DNA of 64,000 nt from Burkholderiales bacterium (GTDB taxonomy: Bacteria > Pseudomonadota > Gammaproteobacteria > Burkholderiales > Burkholderiaceae_C): positions 62,001 to 126,000 of the forward strand of contig JACRAY010000022.1 of NCBI GenBank assembly GCA_016213325.1. Direction: 5' to 3'. Position 1 is the stretch's first letter; each line of letters begins with the position of its first letter. The position numbers and the translations under genes are program-made. Positions 38,481 through 47,231 of this stretch are shown one piece after another. A model generated the notes under the pieces. That model worked only from the letters and a program-made list of their open reading frames with translations, ran no database searches and was not told the origin of the DNA.

Positions 38481-39446
38481 ATGAAATGGATGCTTGTCTT
38501 GATCGGGTTGGTGTTTTCATGCGTTGGCGCGCATGCGCAGACTCAACCGTTTCCCCAAAAGCCGGTCAAGATCATCGTGCCGTATCCGCCCGGCGGCATG
38601 GACATCCTGTATCGAGCGCTGGCCGTTGAGCTGTCGACCAAATGGGGGCAGCCAGTCATCGTGGAGAACCGCGCCGGTGCGGACTCGCGGATAGGAGCAG
38701 AGGCGGTGGCCAAGGCTGCGCCGGACGGTTACACGATCCTGGCAACGGGCGACTTTACCTTCGTCGCCAATCGATTTCTCTTTGCGAAGCTGCCGTACGA
38801 CCCTGACAAGAGTTTTGCCCCGGTGTCGCTCGTGGCACAGACAGAGATGTTCCTCCTCGCGAGCGAGAGCTTGCCGGTGAACGACCTTCGGGAACTCGTG
38901 GCATACGCTCGCGCGCGCCCGAAGCAGGTCAGTTTCGGTTCGTTTTCAAAGGGCAGCCAGGCCGACCTTGCTTTCCTGATGTTGAACAAGCGGGAAGGAA
39001 TCGACTTGCTGGCCGTGCCCTACAAGGGCATCGGGCCCGTGTTGGCCGGGATGGCGGGAGGGGAAATCCAGTTGGGGATGGGGGGCACCAACGTCGCGGA
39101 ACCGCTCATCCAGGCGAAGAAGCTCAAGGTGCTTGCCATGACCGGGTCTTCGCGCCATCAGCAGTTCCCCAATGTCAAGACGGCCACGGAGCAAGGTTTC
39201 CCCTATGTCATCTCGAGGCTGTGGTACGGCGTTTTCGTGCCTGCCGGTACACCCGGTGCAGTCGTGAACAAGATCAGTTCCGACATCCAGGCGGTCCTCG
39301 CCAACAAGGAATTTGTCGAAACCAAAATCGCGTCCCGCGGAATCAGGCCGTTGAGCGGCAATGCGGAAGATCTCGCCAGGCGAATCGCGGAGGACGTGGC
39401 GCGTGGCGAGCAGGCTTTCAGGGAAGCCGGCATCAAGCCCGAGTAG
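38481..39446 (+). CDS. Bug/TctC-family substrate-binding protein
   Basis: Signal peptide; FPQKPVKIIVPYPPGGMDILYRALAVEL..., APDGYTIL, VPYKGIGPVLAGMAGGEIQL. Confidence 0.92.
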   Translation: MKWMLVLIGLVFSCVGAHAQTQPFPQKPVKIIVPYPPGGMDILYRALAVELSTKWGQPVIVENRAGADSRIGAEAVAKAAPDGYTILATGDFTFVANRFLFAKLPYDPDKSFAPVSLVAQTEMFLLASESLPVNDLRELVAYARARPKQVSFGSFSKGSQADLAFLMLNKREGIDLLAVPYKGIGPVLAGMAGGEIQLGMGGTNVAEPLIQAKKLKVLAMTGSSRHQQFPNVKTATEQGFPYVISRLWYGVFVPAGTPGAVVNKISSDIQAVLANKEFVETKIASRGIRPLSGNAEDLARRIAEDVARGEQAFREAGIKPE

Positions 39447-39475
39447 CGATGGCCCAACGCAATGCACCGGGGTAA

Positions 39476-40267
39476 ATGATGGAACTGGGGATCAAAGGAA
39501 GAAAGGCCATCATCGCGGGAGGCAGCGCCGGAATGGGAAGAGAGAGCGCCCTGGCGCTTGCGAGGGAAGGTGTGGAGGTCTGCATATCGGCGAGGGGCGA
39601 GGCTCGATTGCAGGCGACCGCCCAGGAAATTGCGCAGGCGACGGGCGTCCGCGTCGTTCCCGTTGTAGCCGACCATGGCACCAGCGAGGGCCGCGCCCGC
39701 CTGCTCGCGGCATGCCCTGAGCCCGATATCCTCGTCATCACCTGTTCGCCGCCGCGGTTCCTGCAGAGCTATATGGAGCCAGAGCCCGAAGAATGGATGG
39801 ACGCGCTTTCGACCACGTTGCTGGGTCCCGTCGAACTCATGCGGGCGACCGTGGGCGGCATGGCGGCCCGCGGCTTCGGCCGGGTCGTCAACATCGGAAC
39901 GATCGCAGCCAAGCGGCCCCACGAGAGCCGCTTGTTGTCGGGACCCCCGAGGGCCGCTTTGTGCAACTACGCCGCTGCCATCTCCGGAGGCCTTGCGAAA
40001 AGCAACGTCGCCATCAACAGCATCCTCCCCGGCATGTTCGACACAGCGGCAATGCAGCAGCGGTTCAAGTCGCTGTCGAAGCAGAACGGCACCACGTACG
40101 AGGAGGAGATGGACCAGTGGATCGGGCAAGTGGGCATCCCGGCCTCCAGGCTGGGTGATGCAAGGGACGTCGGCGCATTGTGCGCACTGCTCTGCAGCCA
40201 GTACGCCAGCTTCATCATCGGCCAGAGTATCGTGGTCGACGGCGGGCAGCTGACGTCAACTTTCTAG
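39476..40267 (+). CDS. SDR family oxidoreductase
   Basis: GRKAIIAGGSAGMGRESALALAREGVEV, GQSIVVDGGQLTSTF. Confidence 0.9.
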   Translation: MMELGIKGRKAIIAGGSAGMGRESALALAREGVEVCISARGEARLQATAQEIAQATGVRVVPVVADHGTSEGRARLLAACPEPDILVITCSPPRFLQSYMEPEPEEWMDALSTTLLGPVELMRATVGGMAARGFGRVVNIGTIAAKRPHESRLLSGPPRAALCNYAAAISGGLAKSNVAINSILPGMFDTAAMQQRFKSLSKQNGTTYEEEMDQWIGQVGIPASRLGDARDVGALCALLCSQYASFIIGQSIVVDGGQLTSTF

Positions 40268-40313
40268 GGACGTCGGTCCTTCCGACTTTGGCTAGGAGCT
40301 TGCACATCGAGAT

Positions 40314-40323
40314 AGATCAATCT
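40314..40323 (+). promoter_or_regulatory. putative operator AGATCAATCT upstream of tetR 40358
   Basis: One mismatch to the palindrome in the 35.67 kb promoter. Confidence 0.5.
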
Positions 40324-40357
40324 GGAACTTCGATTTGCCAATCTACAATGGCTGCCA

Positions 40358-41050
40358 ATGAAACGGATCCTTGCAGCTCCTGTTCCCGCCAAGCCGAAGT
40401 CCGCGCCGCGCCGCGCGGCGCCTGCGGCGACGCCGATGCCCGAGATGCCAGCCGAGCGCCTGCTCGAGGCGGCGGTGGCGCTGTTCGCGCAGCACGGCTT
40501 CGATGCGGTCAGTACGGGGGCAGTGGCAACCGCCGCCGGCCTCACCCAGTCGATGGTGCACTACCACTTCGGCACGAAGGAAAAGCTCTGGAAGGCGGCC
40601 GTGGAGCACCTCATGCATGCGCGCGGAAACATGTTTTCCCTGAACCTGGAAGACCTGCGGGACGTGGATGCCCTTTCGCGCCTGAAGGTGATGCTGCGCC
40701 GTTTCATTTCCGCCAATGCGGCGGACCCTGACCTCACGCGGATTCTCATTCATGAGGGCATGAACGATTCGCCACGCCTGAAGTGGCTCGCGAAGCGCTT
40801 CATGGTCCGCGGCTACGCGACCTTCAACGCCGCCATCGACTCGGCAATCGCCGCGGGGGTGGTGCGCAAGCTGCCCGTGCGAGACGTGACCAACATCATC
40901 GTCGGTGCTTGCGTGCTCACCTTCACGCTGAGCCGGTTGCTCCACGAGGTGTATGGCGAGATGCCCACGACTCCCGAGGCGGTTTCCTCGCTCAGTGATA
41001 CCTTGCTCGAAGTGCTGTTCAAGGGCCTGGAAGCGAAGCCCAAGCCCTGA
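40358..41050 (+). CDS. TetR/AcrR family transcriptional regulator
   Basis: PAERLLEAAVALFAQHGFDAVSTGAVATAAGLTQSMVHYHFGTKEKLWKAAVEHL. Confidence 0.93.
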   Translation: MKRILAAPVPAKPKSAPRRAAPAATPMPEMPAERLLEAAVALFAQHGFDAVSTGAVATAAGLTQSMVHYHFGTKEKLWKAAVEHLMHARGNMFSLNLEDLRDVDALSRLKVMLRRFISANAADPDLTRILIHEGMNDSPRLKWLAKRFMVRGYATFNAAIDSAIAAGVVRKLPVRDVTNIIVGACVLTFTLSRLLHEVYGEMPTTPEAVSSLSDTLLEVLFKGLEAKPKP

Positions 41051-41103
41051 GCCGGGCTGCTACCTGGCGGGGATCACCGGCACGAGCCCGAAGCTAGACA
41101 TCG

Positions 41104-42249
41104 TCAGGTATTTTCGTTGGAGAAGATGATCGTCGAGCTCGCCGCAAACATGCCGCCGACGCCATGAGCCACCGAAATCTTCGCGCCCTGGACTTGCGCA
41201 GGCGCGATTCCGCGCATCTGGCGGATGCTTTCCTGCAGCGCATACATGCCATACATGCCCGAATGCATGTAGCTGAGCCCGCCGCCGTTCGTATTCAGCG
41301 GCAGTTTGCCGCCGGGGCGCGTGTGCCCTTCACGAATGAACCCCGCCGCCTCGCCGGGCCGGCAGAACCCTAGGTCCTCCAGGCCGTACAGCGGCAGGTG
41401 CGCGAACGCGTCGTAGATCATCAGGTGGTCCACGTCTGCATGGGAGATGCCGGCTTGTGCGAAAGCGTTGCGTCCCGACACGCGAAAAGCCTTGGAGGAG
41501 CTGAAGTCCTCCATCTGGCTGATCATGTTGCCCTCGACGCTTTCGCCGGTGCCGATGACATAGACCGGCCGTGCGTGCAAGTCGGCCGCTCGATCGGCGG
41601 CCGACAGGACGATGGCACCGCCGCCGTCCGTGACCAGGCAGCACATCAACATCCGGAAGGGGTACGCGATCATCTTCGAAGACATCACGTCATCGACGGT
41701 GATCGGGGCCTTCTGGCTGGCTCGCGGGTTGAGCGCGGCCCATTCGCGCTGGACAACGGCGACTCGAGCGAGGTCTTCCTGTTCGTAGCCGCGGTCCTTC
41801 AAGTAGCGCAGCACAGGGAGCGTGAACATCGTTGGCGGGCCGTAGGTACCGAACGGGGTCTCGAACTGCTGCGGCAGGCTGCCCGGCATCGGGTGGGGGA
41901 ACCCGGCGGCGGCAACGCGGGAGCGCCCACTTTCGCCGTGGGTGATCAGGACGTGGCGGCACAAACCGGACTCGATGGCCGCCATCGCATGACGCACGTG
42001 CATCATGAAGGAGCATCCGCCGACGCCCGTGGCGTCGATCCAGGTCGGGGTGATGCCCAGGTAGAGCGCCAGCGACTCAGGGGTTTCACCCGCTGTCGCG
42101 ATTCCGTCGATGTCGGACGGCTTCAGCCCCGCATCCGCAAGCGCGTTCAACGCAGCGTCCGCGTGCAGCTGGAGCTGCGACATGTGCGGAAGCTTTCCCA
42201 TCTCGGTCGTTTCGGCGGCGCCGACGACCGCTGCGCGCGCGCGGTTCAT
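41104..42249 (-). CDS. thiolase-like lipid-transfer/acetyl-CoA acetyltransferase family protein
   Basis: RARAAVVGAAETTEMGKLPHMSQLQLHADAALNALADAGLKPSDIDGI, LNTNGGGLSYMHSGMYGMYALQE. Confidence 0.9.
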   Translation of the reverse strand: MNRARAAVVGAAETTEMGKLPHMSQLQLHADAALNALADAGLKPSDIDGIATAGETPESLALYLGITPTWIDATGVGGCSFMMHVRHAMAAIESGLCRHVLITHGESGRSRVAAAGFPHPMPGSLPQQFETPFGTYGPPTMFTLPVLRYLKDRGYEQEDLARVAVVQREWAALNPRASQKAPITVDDVMSSKMIAYPFRMLMCCLVTDGGGAIVLSAADRAADLHARPVYVIGTGESVEGNMISQMEDFSSSKAFRVSGRNAFAQAGISHADVDHLMIYDAFAHLPLYGLEDLGFCRPGEAAGFIREGHTRPGGKLPLNTNGGGLSYMHSGMYGMYALQESIRQMRGIAPAQVQGAKISVAHGVGGMFAASSTIIFSNENT

Positions 42250-42659
42250 CGCGCGTCTCCGGCGAGCTTGAAAAGCGGCAGGGAAATCTTGTCGTTCATG
42301 GCCTCGAAGGTGACCTCGACGGGATGATCCAGCGGCAGCAGCGCGGGGTCACAAGGCGTCCCCACGATGTTCGTCATCATCTTCGGCCCCTCTTCCAGCT
42401 TGACCACTGCGATGGTGTAGGGCGGCTGGAAGCCGGGGGCCGGCAAGTGGGAAATGACGTAGCTGTGAAGCGTTCCTCGGCCGCTGGCCCGGACCACTTC
42501 CACGTGCCTGGACGTGCACGCGGGACAGAAGGGCCTGGGAGGGAAGTAGGTATTGCCGCAGTCGCGGCAGGACTGGAGTCGAAGTTCACCGACGCGCGTG
42601 CCTTCCCAGAAATGGGCGGTTTCGGGCGTGGGTACGGGCAGGGGGCGATCGGTGGTCAT
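42246..42659 (-). CDS. Zn-ribbon OB-fold (DUF35-type) protein
   Basis: LQSCRDCGNTYFPPRPFCPACTSRHVEVVRASGRGTLHSYVISHLP. Confidence 0.93.
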   Translation of the reverse strand: MTTDRPLPVPTPETAHFWEGTRVGELRLQSCRDCGNTYFPPRPFCPACTSRHVEVVRASGRGTLHSYVISHLPAPGFQPPYTIAVVKLEEGPKMMTNIVGTPCDPALLPLDHPVEVTFEAMNDKISLPLFKLAGDAR

Positions 42660-42673
42660 CGGGGCCGGACCTC

Positions 42674-43135
42674 TCAGGCGGGCTTGCCTGCCATCAGCAG
42701 TGCCTGGTCGTATGTCAGCACGGTTTCGCCGCGCTGGTTCTTTGTGGTGATGGTCATTGCCACGATGCCACGGCCCGGCTTGTTCGACTCGCGCGTGCTG
42801 GTGACCGTGGCCGTCGTGAGCACCGTGTCGCCAAACCGGACCGGGCTGGAGAAGCGCACGTTGTCCATGCCGAGGAAGCCGATGGTCGTTCCTTCGAACA
42901 TGCCGGTCTGGTTCATCTGGCCGGACGTGACGGCGAGAGTCAGCAGGCCGTGGCCGATGCGCACGCCGAACATGCCCTTTTCTGCATACACCTGGTTCAC
43001 GTGGACGGGGTTGAAGTCACCGGACAGGCCGGCGAAAAGGTTCACGTCGCCGCTCTCGATGGTGCGGCCCCCGGTCTCGATCACTTCGCCGACCTCGAAG
43101 TCGTGCCAGTATTTTGCGTTGCGCGATTTGCTCAT
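42674..43135 (-). CDS. MaoC family dehydratase
   Basis: WHDFEVGEVIETGGRTIESGDVNLFAGLSGDFNPVHVNQVYAEKGMFGVRIGHGLLTLAV. Confidence 0.93.
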   Translation of the reverse strand: MSKSRNAKYWHDFEVGEVIETGGRTIESGDVNLFAGLSGDFNPVHVNQVYAEKGMFGVRIGHGLLTLAVTSGQMNQTGMFEGTTIGFLGMDNVRFSSPVRFGDTVLTTATVTSTRESNKPGRGIVAMTITTKNQRGETVLTYDQALLMAGKPA

Positions 43136-43152
43136 TTGCAGCTCCTGTTGGG

Positions 43153-44217
43153 TTAAAGAAATGCCGTCGTGATGGGCACTGGATTGCGTGTGCCGGCTGA
43201 GGGGTGGGTGACATCCACGGAGAAGCGCGGCGTCGGACCCGATTGGGATACGCCTTCGATCTCGATCAACGAGCCCCGCGCGGCGAGATGCGCATGGCGC
43301 GGCGCTTCGAGATAGCTCAGGACGGGCGACACGCAGTGGTCGCCCTGCTCGAGCAGCGCGCCCCACTCGTCGCGGGTGCGCGTCTTGAAGATTCGCGAGA
43401 AAGTCTCACGCAAGGCCTTGCGATCCTGTGACGCATGGCGCTTCGGAGGAGGGGCGAGGCCGACCGCGCCGCATAGCCTGGTGTAGAAGGGCTCTTCGAG
43501 CGGACCGACAGCTACGAATTTGCCGTCAGCGCACTCATAGACGCTGTAGTCGGGCAGGCCGCCATCGAACAGGTTCGATTCGCGCGTGTCTGTCCATTCG
43601 CCATCGGCGATCTGCTCGTGGATCGCAGTCATGAGCGAAACGATCCCGTCGCACATGGCGGCATCGACCACCTGGCCCCTGCCGGTGCGGCGGGCAGCCA
43701 TCAGCGCGGCCAGGATGCCGCTGACCAGGAACATCGATCCGCCGGCAAAATCCCCGATCAAGTTCAACGGCAGGACGGGGCGTTCGCGCGGCCCGATGGC
43801 TGCAAGGGCACCCGTGACGGCGATGAAATTGATGTCATGACCTGCGGTCGACCTCAGCGGGCCGGCCTGTCCCCAGCCTGTCACCCGCCCGTAGACGAGT
43901 CTCGGGTTGTCTGCGATCAGGACTTCGGGTCCGAGGCCCAGGCGCTCCATCGTGCCTGGACGAAAGCCTTCGATCAGTGCGTGGGCACCGCTGACGAGCT
44001 GGCGGACGCACGCGAGATCGTCCGGGTTCTTGAGGTCTGCCGCATAGCGTTTCGCACGGCCTCGCTGGGAGATTGCCGTGGCTGGCGCGGGCTGCGCGTC
44101 GGGCCGTTCGATCCGGATCACGGTTGCACCCATGTCCGCGAGCAGCATGGCCGCATAGGGGCCCGGGCCGAGCCCTGCGAACTCGACGACGGTGAGGTCG
44201 TTCAACGGCCCGGTCAT
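43153..44217 (-). CDS. CaiB/BaiF family CoA-transferase
   Basis: LNDLTVVEFAGLGPGPYAAMLLADMGATVIRIERPD, GHDINFIAVTGALAAIG. Confidence 0.93.
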   Translation of the reverse strand: MTGPLNDLTVVEFAGLGPGPYAAMLLADMGATVIRIERPDAQPAPATAISQRGRAKRYAADLKNPDDLACVRQLVSGAHALIEGFRPGTMERLGLGPEVLIADNPRLVYGRVTGWGQAGPLRSTAGHDINFIAVTGALAAIGPRERPVLPLNLIGDFAGGSMFLVSGILAALMAARRTGRGQVVDAAMCDGIVSLMTAIHEQIADGEWTDTRESNLFDGGLPDYSVYECADGKFVAVGPLEEPFYTRLCGAVGLAPPPKRHASQDRKALRETFSRIFKTRTRDEWGALLEQGDHCVSPVLSYLEAPRHAHLAARGSLIEIEGVSQSGPTPRFSVDVTHPSAGTRNPVPITTAFL

Positions 44218-45770
44218 TGCGACTCGCTTCGACGTTGCAGTTCACGTCGGTCGACCTTGCCGGTCAGGCCGGTGGGCATGGCGGTGAGGAAGTGGAAGGC
44301 CTTCGGCACCTTGTAGGCACTCAACTGCCGCACATCTTTCAGGTGGGCCCTGACCGAATCGGCTGTCACGTCCGGACGGGTCGCGACGATGTACGCCTCG
44401 ACCCTCTGGCCAAACTTCGCGTCCTTGCAGCCGACAACCACGCATGAGGACACGCCCTCCAGCGACATGATTGCGGCCTCGATTTCTTCGGCGTGAACCT
44501 TGATGCCGCCGGTATTGATGACGTTGTCGGCCCGGCCACTCATCCACAGGTAGCCATCCTCGTCGAGCTGCCCCATGTCGCCACTGCGCCACCAGCCGTC
44601 GACGAATTTCTTCGCGGTCAAGGCTGGCTCACGCCAGTAGCCCATCGCCACCGTGGAACCGGTGACAACGATCTCACCTCGCTCGCCGGGCGGCAGCACA
44701 TCGTCAATCGAACCATCCAGGTTCACGATGCGCATGTCGGCACCGATCGTGGGCAAGCCGGTCGAACCCAGTTTTCGGCCATCGGCCATGTCTTCTGCGG
44801 TGACGGTGACCGCGCAGCCGTTGCCCGACTCGCCTGCCATGTAGATCGCCGTTACGCGTGGGCAGAAGCGCGCCGTGATGCGGGCGATGTCGTCGGCGGT
44901 GGGAAGTTCTCCGCCCACGCAGGTCAGCCGCACCTTGGTGAAGTCCCGCTGCGGCGTCACGACGTCGAAGACCATGCGCCACATCGTGGGGACCATGTTC
45001 AGGATCGTCACGCCCTCGCGCTCGGAAAGATCGACGACACTCGCGGCTTCGAAGCGCCTGACGAGCAAGAGCCTTGCCCGGCCGGCCAGGGCTGGCAGGA
45101 CGAACATGACCCAACCGGCGAATGACGGGTTCATGGGGATCAGGATCGTGTCGTGCCTGTGGATGCCCTCCAGCAGTGCCTGACCCGCGAGAGCACATGC
45201 CAACAGCGAGGCTTGGCTGTGCATGACACCCTTTGGCTTGCCCGTGCTTCCCGATGAAAGAATGACGGCCGCCACCGCGCCCGGGTCGGGACGTTGGCTT
45301 GCGTACTCCAGGGGCTTGGCGGCCTCGAGAAGCGCTCTCCAGCTTTTTCCGTCGTCGAGCACCAGCGTCTGGATGGAGAGGCCACTCTCTTGCACAGCCG
45401 CCGCGACGGCCGACGTGAATTCGGCGTCGTGCACGACGAACTTCGCACCCAGCCATTGCAGCGCTTCGGCGATTTGCTCGACAGAGTTGTTTCGTGTGTG
45501 CAGGTTGGCAGCGACGTAGCCGCCAGTGAACGTGCCGTACCAGGCAACCATGTGCGCCACCGAGCCCAGGCAGAGAAAGGCGACCGCATCACCAGGGACC
45601 AGCGACGCATCGCGCAACGCGGAGGCGAAGCGCAGCGACTGGTCGAGGGCCTGATGGCCGGTGAAGCTGCCGCCCTGGTCATCGACGAAGAAAGGTTGCT
45701 GTCCTTTCCAGCGGCAGTTGCGCACATACAGGTCCGCAATCGACTCGCATTTCGCGAAACGCGTGCTCAT
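44214..45770 (-). CDS. AMP-dependent acyl-CoA synthetase/ligase
   Basis: AAVILSSGSTGKPKGVMHSQ, GWWRSGDMGQLDEDGYLWMSGRADNVINTGGIKVHAEEIE, GLTGKVDRREL. Confidence 0.92.
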   Translation of the reverse strand: MSTRFAKCESIADLYVRNCRWKGQQPFFVDDQGGSFTGHQALDQSLRFASALRDASLVPGDAVAFLCLGSVAHMVAWYGTFTGGYVAANLHTRNNSVEQIAEALQWLGAKFVVHDAEFTSAVAAAVQESGLSIQTLVLDDGKSWRALLEAAKPLEYASQRPDPGAVAAVILSSGSTGKPKGVMHSQASLLACALAGQALLEGIHRHDTILIPMNPSFAGWVMFVLPALAGRARLLLVRRFEAASVVDLSEREGVTILNMVPTMWRMVFDVVTPQRDFTKVRLTCVGGELPTADDIARITARFCPRVTAIYMAGESGNGCAVTVTAEDMADGRKLGSTGLPTIGADMRIVNLDGSIDDVLPPGERGEIVVTGSTVAMGYWREPALTAKKFVDGWWRSGDMGQLDEDGYLWMSGRADNVINTGGIKVHAEEIEAAIMSLEGVSSCVVVGCKDAKFGQRVEAYIVATRPDVTADSVRAHLKDVRQLSAYKVPKAFHFLTAMPTGLTGKVDRRELQRRSESQ

Positions 45771-45801
45771 GGAAGTCTCCTGGTGAGAGCGTGTCCGGCC
45801 C

Positions 45802-46764
45802 TTATTCCGGCTTGATGCCGGCAGCCTCGACCAGATCGGCAGTGAGCTTCACGTCGGCCGCGATACGGTCGGCCAGTTCGCGCGGAGTGCTCGCGACCGG
45901 AGTCAGGCCGTTGGCTAGCATGTGCTTCTGCGCAAACTCGCGGTCTTGAAGGACCGCGGTGACGTCCTGGCTGATCTTGCGCACGACCGGTTCAGGGGTG
46001 CCGGCGGGAGCGTACAAGCCGTACCAGATACTGGCGAGCGCATACGGAGCGCCCTGTTCTGCAGTCGTGCTGACATCAGGGAAGAAGCTGTTTCGGGCCT
46101 TGCCAGCCATCGCCAGGGGCTTCAGCTTCCCGGCCTTGAAGTGTTGCCCGACGACGCCGTATCCCCCGCTTGCCAGCTGTACATCGCCCGCGATTGCCGC
46201 GCCGATGGAAAGCGAAACACCCTTGTACGGAACCGTCAGGATGTCGATCCGCTCACGCTTGTTGATGGCGTGGATCATGAGATCCGCCTGGCTGCCGCGA
46301 GCGAAGGAGCCGAACGACACCTTGCCGGGGTTCGCCTTTGCGTATGCGATCAGCTCGCGCAGGTTCGAAGCCGGAAACGCCGGGTGCGCCACGATGAAAA
46401 AGTCGGTCTGCGCCAGAAGCGAAATCGGGGTGAAGCTCTTGTCGGGGTCGTAGGGAAGCTTCTTGTAGAGGAATCGATTGATGACCGTAGTCGTGTCGAC
46501 GGTCGCGAGCAGCGTGTATCCGTCAGCGGGGGAACGGGCTACGAGATCGGCACCGATCAGCGAATCAGCACCTGGCCGGTTTTCAACGATCACCGGCTGC
46601 TTCCACCTGGTGGACAGCTCGACTGCCAAGGCCCGGTAGAGCTGATCCGAGCCACCCGCCTGGAATGGCACGATCAGCCGAACAGGCTTCGTGGGATAGG
46701 TATCCGCGAGTGCGGGAGCCAGTAGCCCCACAGCTGCCGCCAAAGTGAATGCGAGTTTCCACAT
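45802..46764 (-). CDS. Bug/TctC-family substrate-binding protein
   Basis: Signal peptide; YPTKPVRLIVPFQAGGSDQLYRALAVELSTRW, ADGYTLLATVD, VPYKGVSLSIGAAIAGDVQLA. Confidence 0.92.
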   Translation of the reverse strand: MWKLAFTLAAAVGLLAPALADTYPTKPVRLIVPFQAGGSDQLYRALAVELSTRWKQPVIVENRPGADSLIGADLVARSPADGYTLLATVDTTTVINRFLYKKLPYDPDKSFTPISLLAQTDFFIVAHPAFPASNLRELIAYAKANPGKVSFGSFARGSQADLMIHAINKRERIDILTVPYKGVSLSIGAAIAGDVQLASGGYGVVGQHFKAGKLKPLAMAGKARNSFFPDVSTTAEQGAPYALASIWYGLYAPAGTPEPVVRKISQDVTAVLQDREFAQKHMLANGLTPVASTPRELADRIAADVKLTADLVEAAGIKPE

Positions 46765-46804
46765 ATGTTGTCTCCGTTTGCCCAGTCGATGTTCAGGTGC
46801 CGTG

Positions 46805-46848
46805 ATCATAGATTAACCTATCGGCATTGTCAATTGAGTAATTGACAA
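46805..46848 (-). promoter_or_regulatory. sigma70-like promoter TTGACA-17-TATGAT (minus strand) with embedded AGGTTAATCT and overlapping 9-bp inverted repeat
   Basis: -35 at 46828-46833, -10 at 46805-46810, spacer 17 bp; drives Bug SBP gene and downstream operon. Confidence 0.75.
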
Positions 46849-47231
46849 CCTTGGCTTCGGCTTGCGATCCGCGGGGCGGGAGCGTGAGCACGGTCGCCCT
46901 GGCACTCCCCGGAACCCGCTGGAGTTCTACAGGACATCTGCTCGACGTGGCGGGACCGAATGGGAGGCGGCGCACCGGCAGGACCGCAGCGCTTCGCAAC
47001 GGGCCGGCTACTCGGCTTGTACCTTCAGCTGGACAGAGCTCCTGGTTGACATCCATAGATGTCTAGTGACGTCCAGGTGGTGTGGGGGTACGATGCGGGG
47101 TACCGGTCTGCGTTGCCGAAGAAAACTTCCGCGCTGACAGGTACTTACGCGCCCGATACTGCTGCCTCCTGCTCCGCCACTTCCTTCGTGCCCTGGTGGG
47201 GTACGATGACCCGGCCCTCCCGTCACCCACG

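Noticed and set aside
46850-47231. Non-coding-looking stretch before MR copy 1 with several short ORFs
   Set aside because: No recognisable protein family or RNA structure in any frame; may be further gene debris but cannot be supported.
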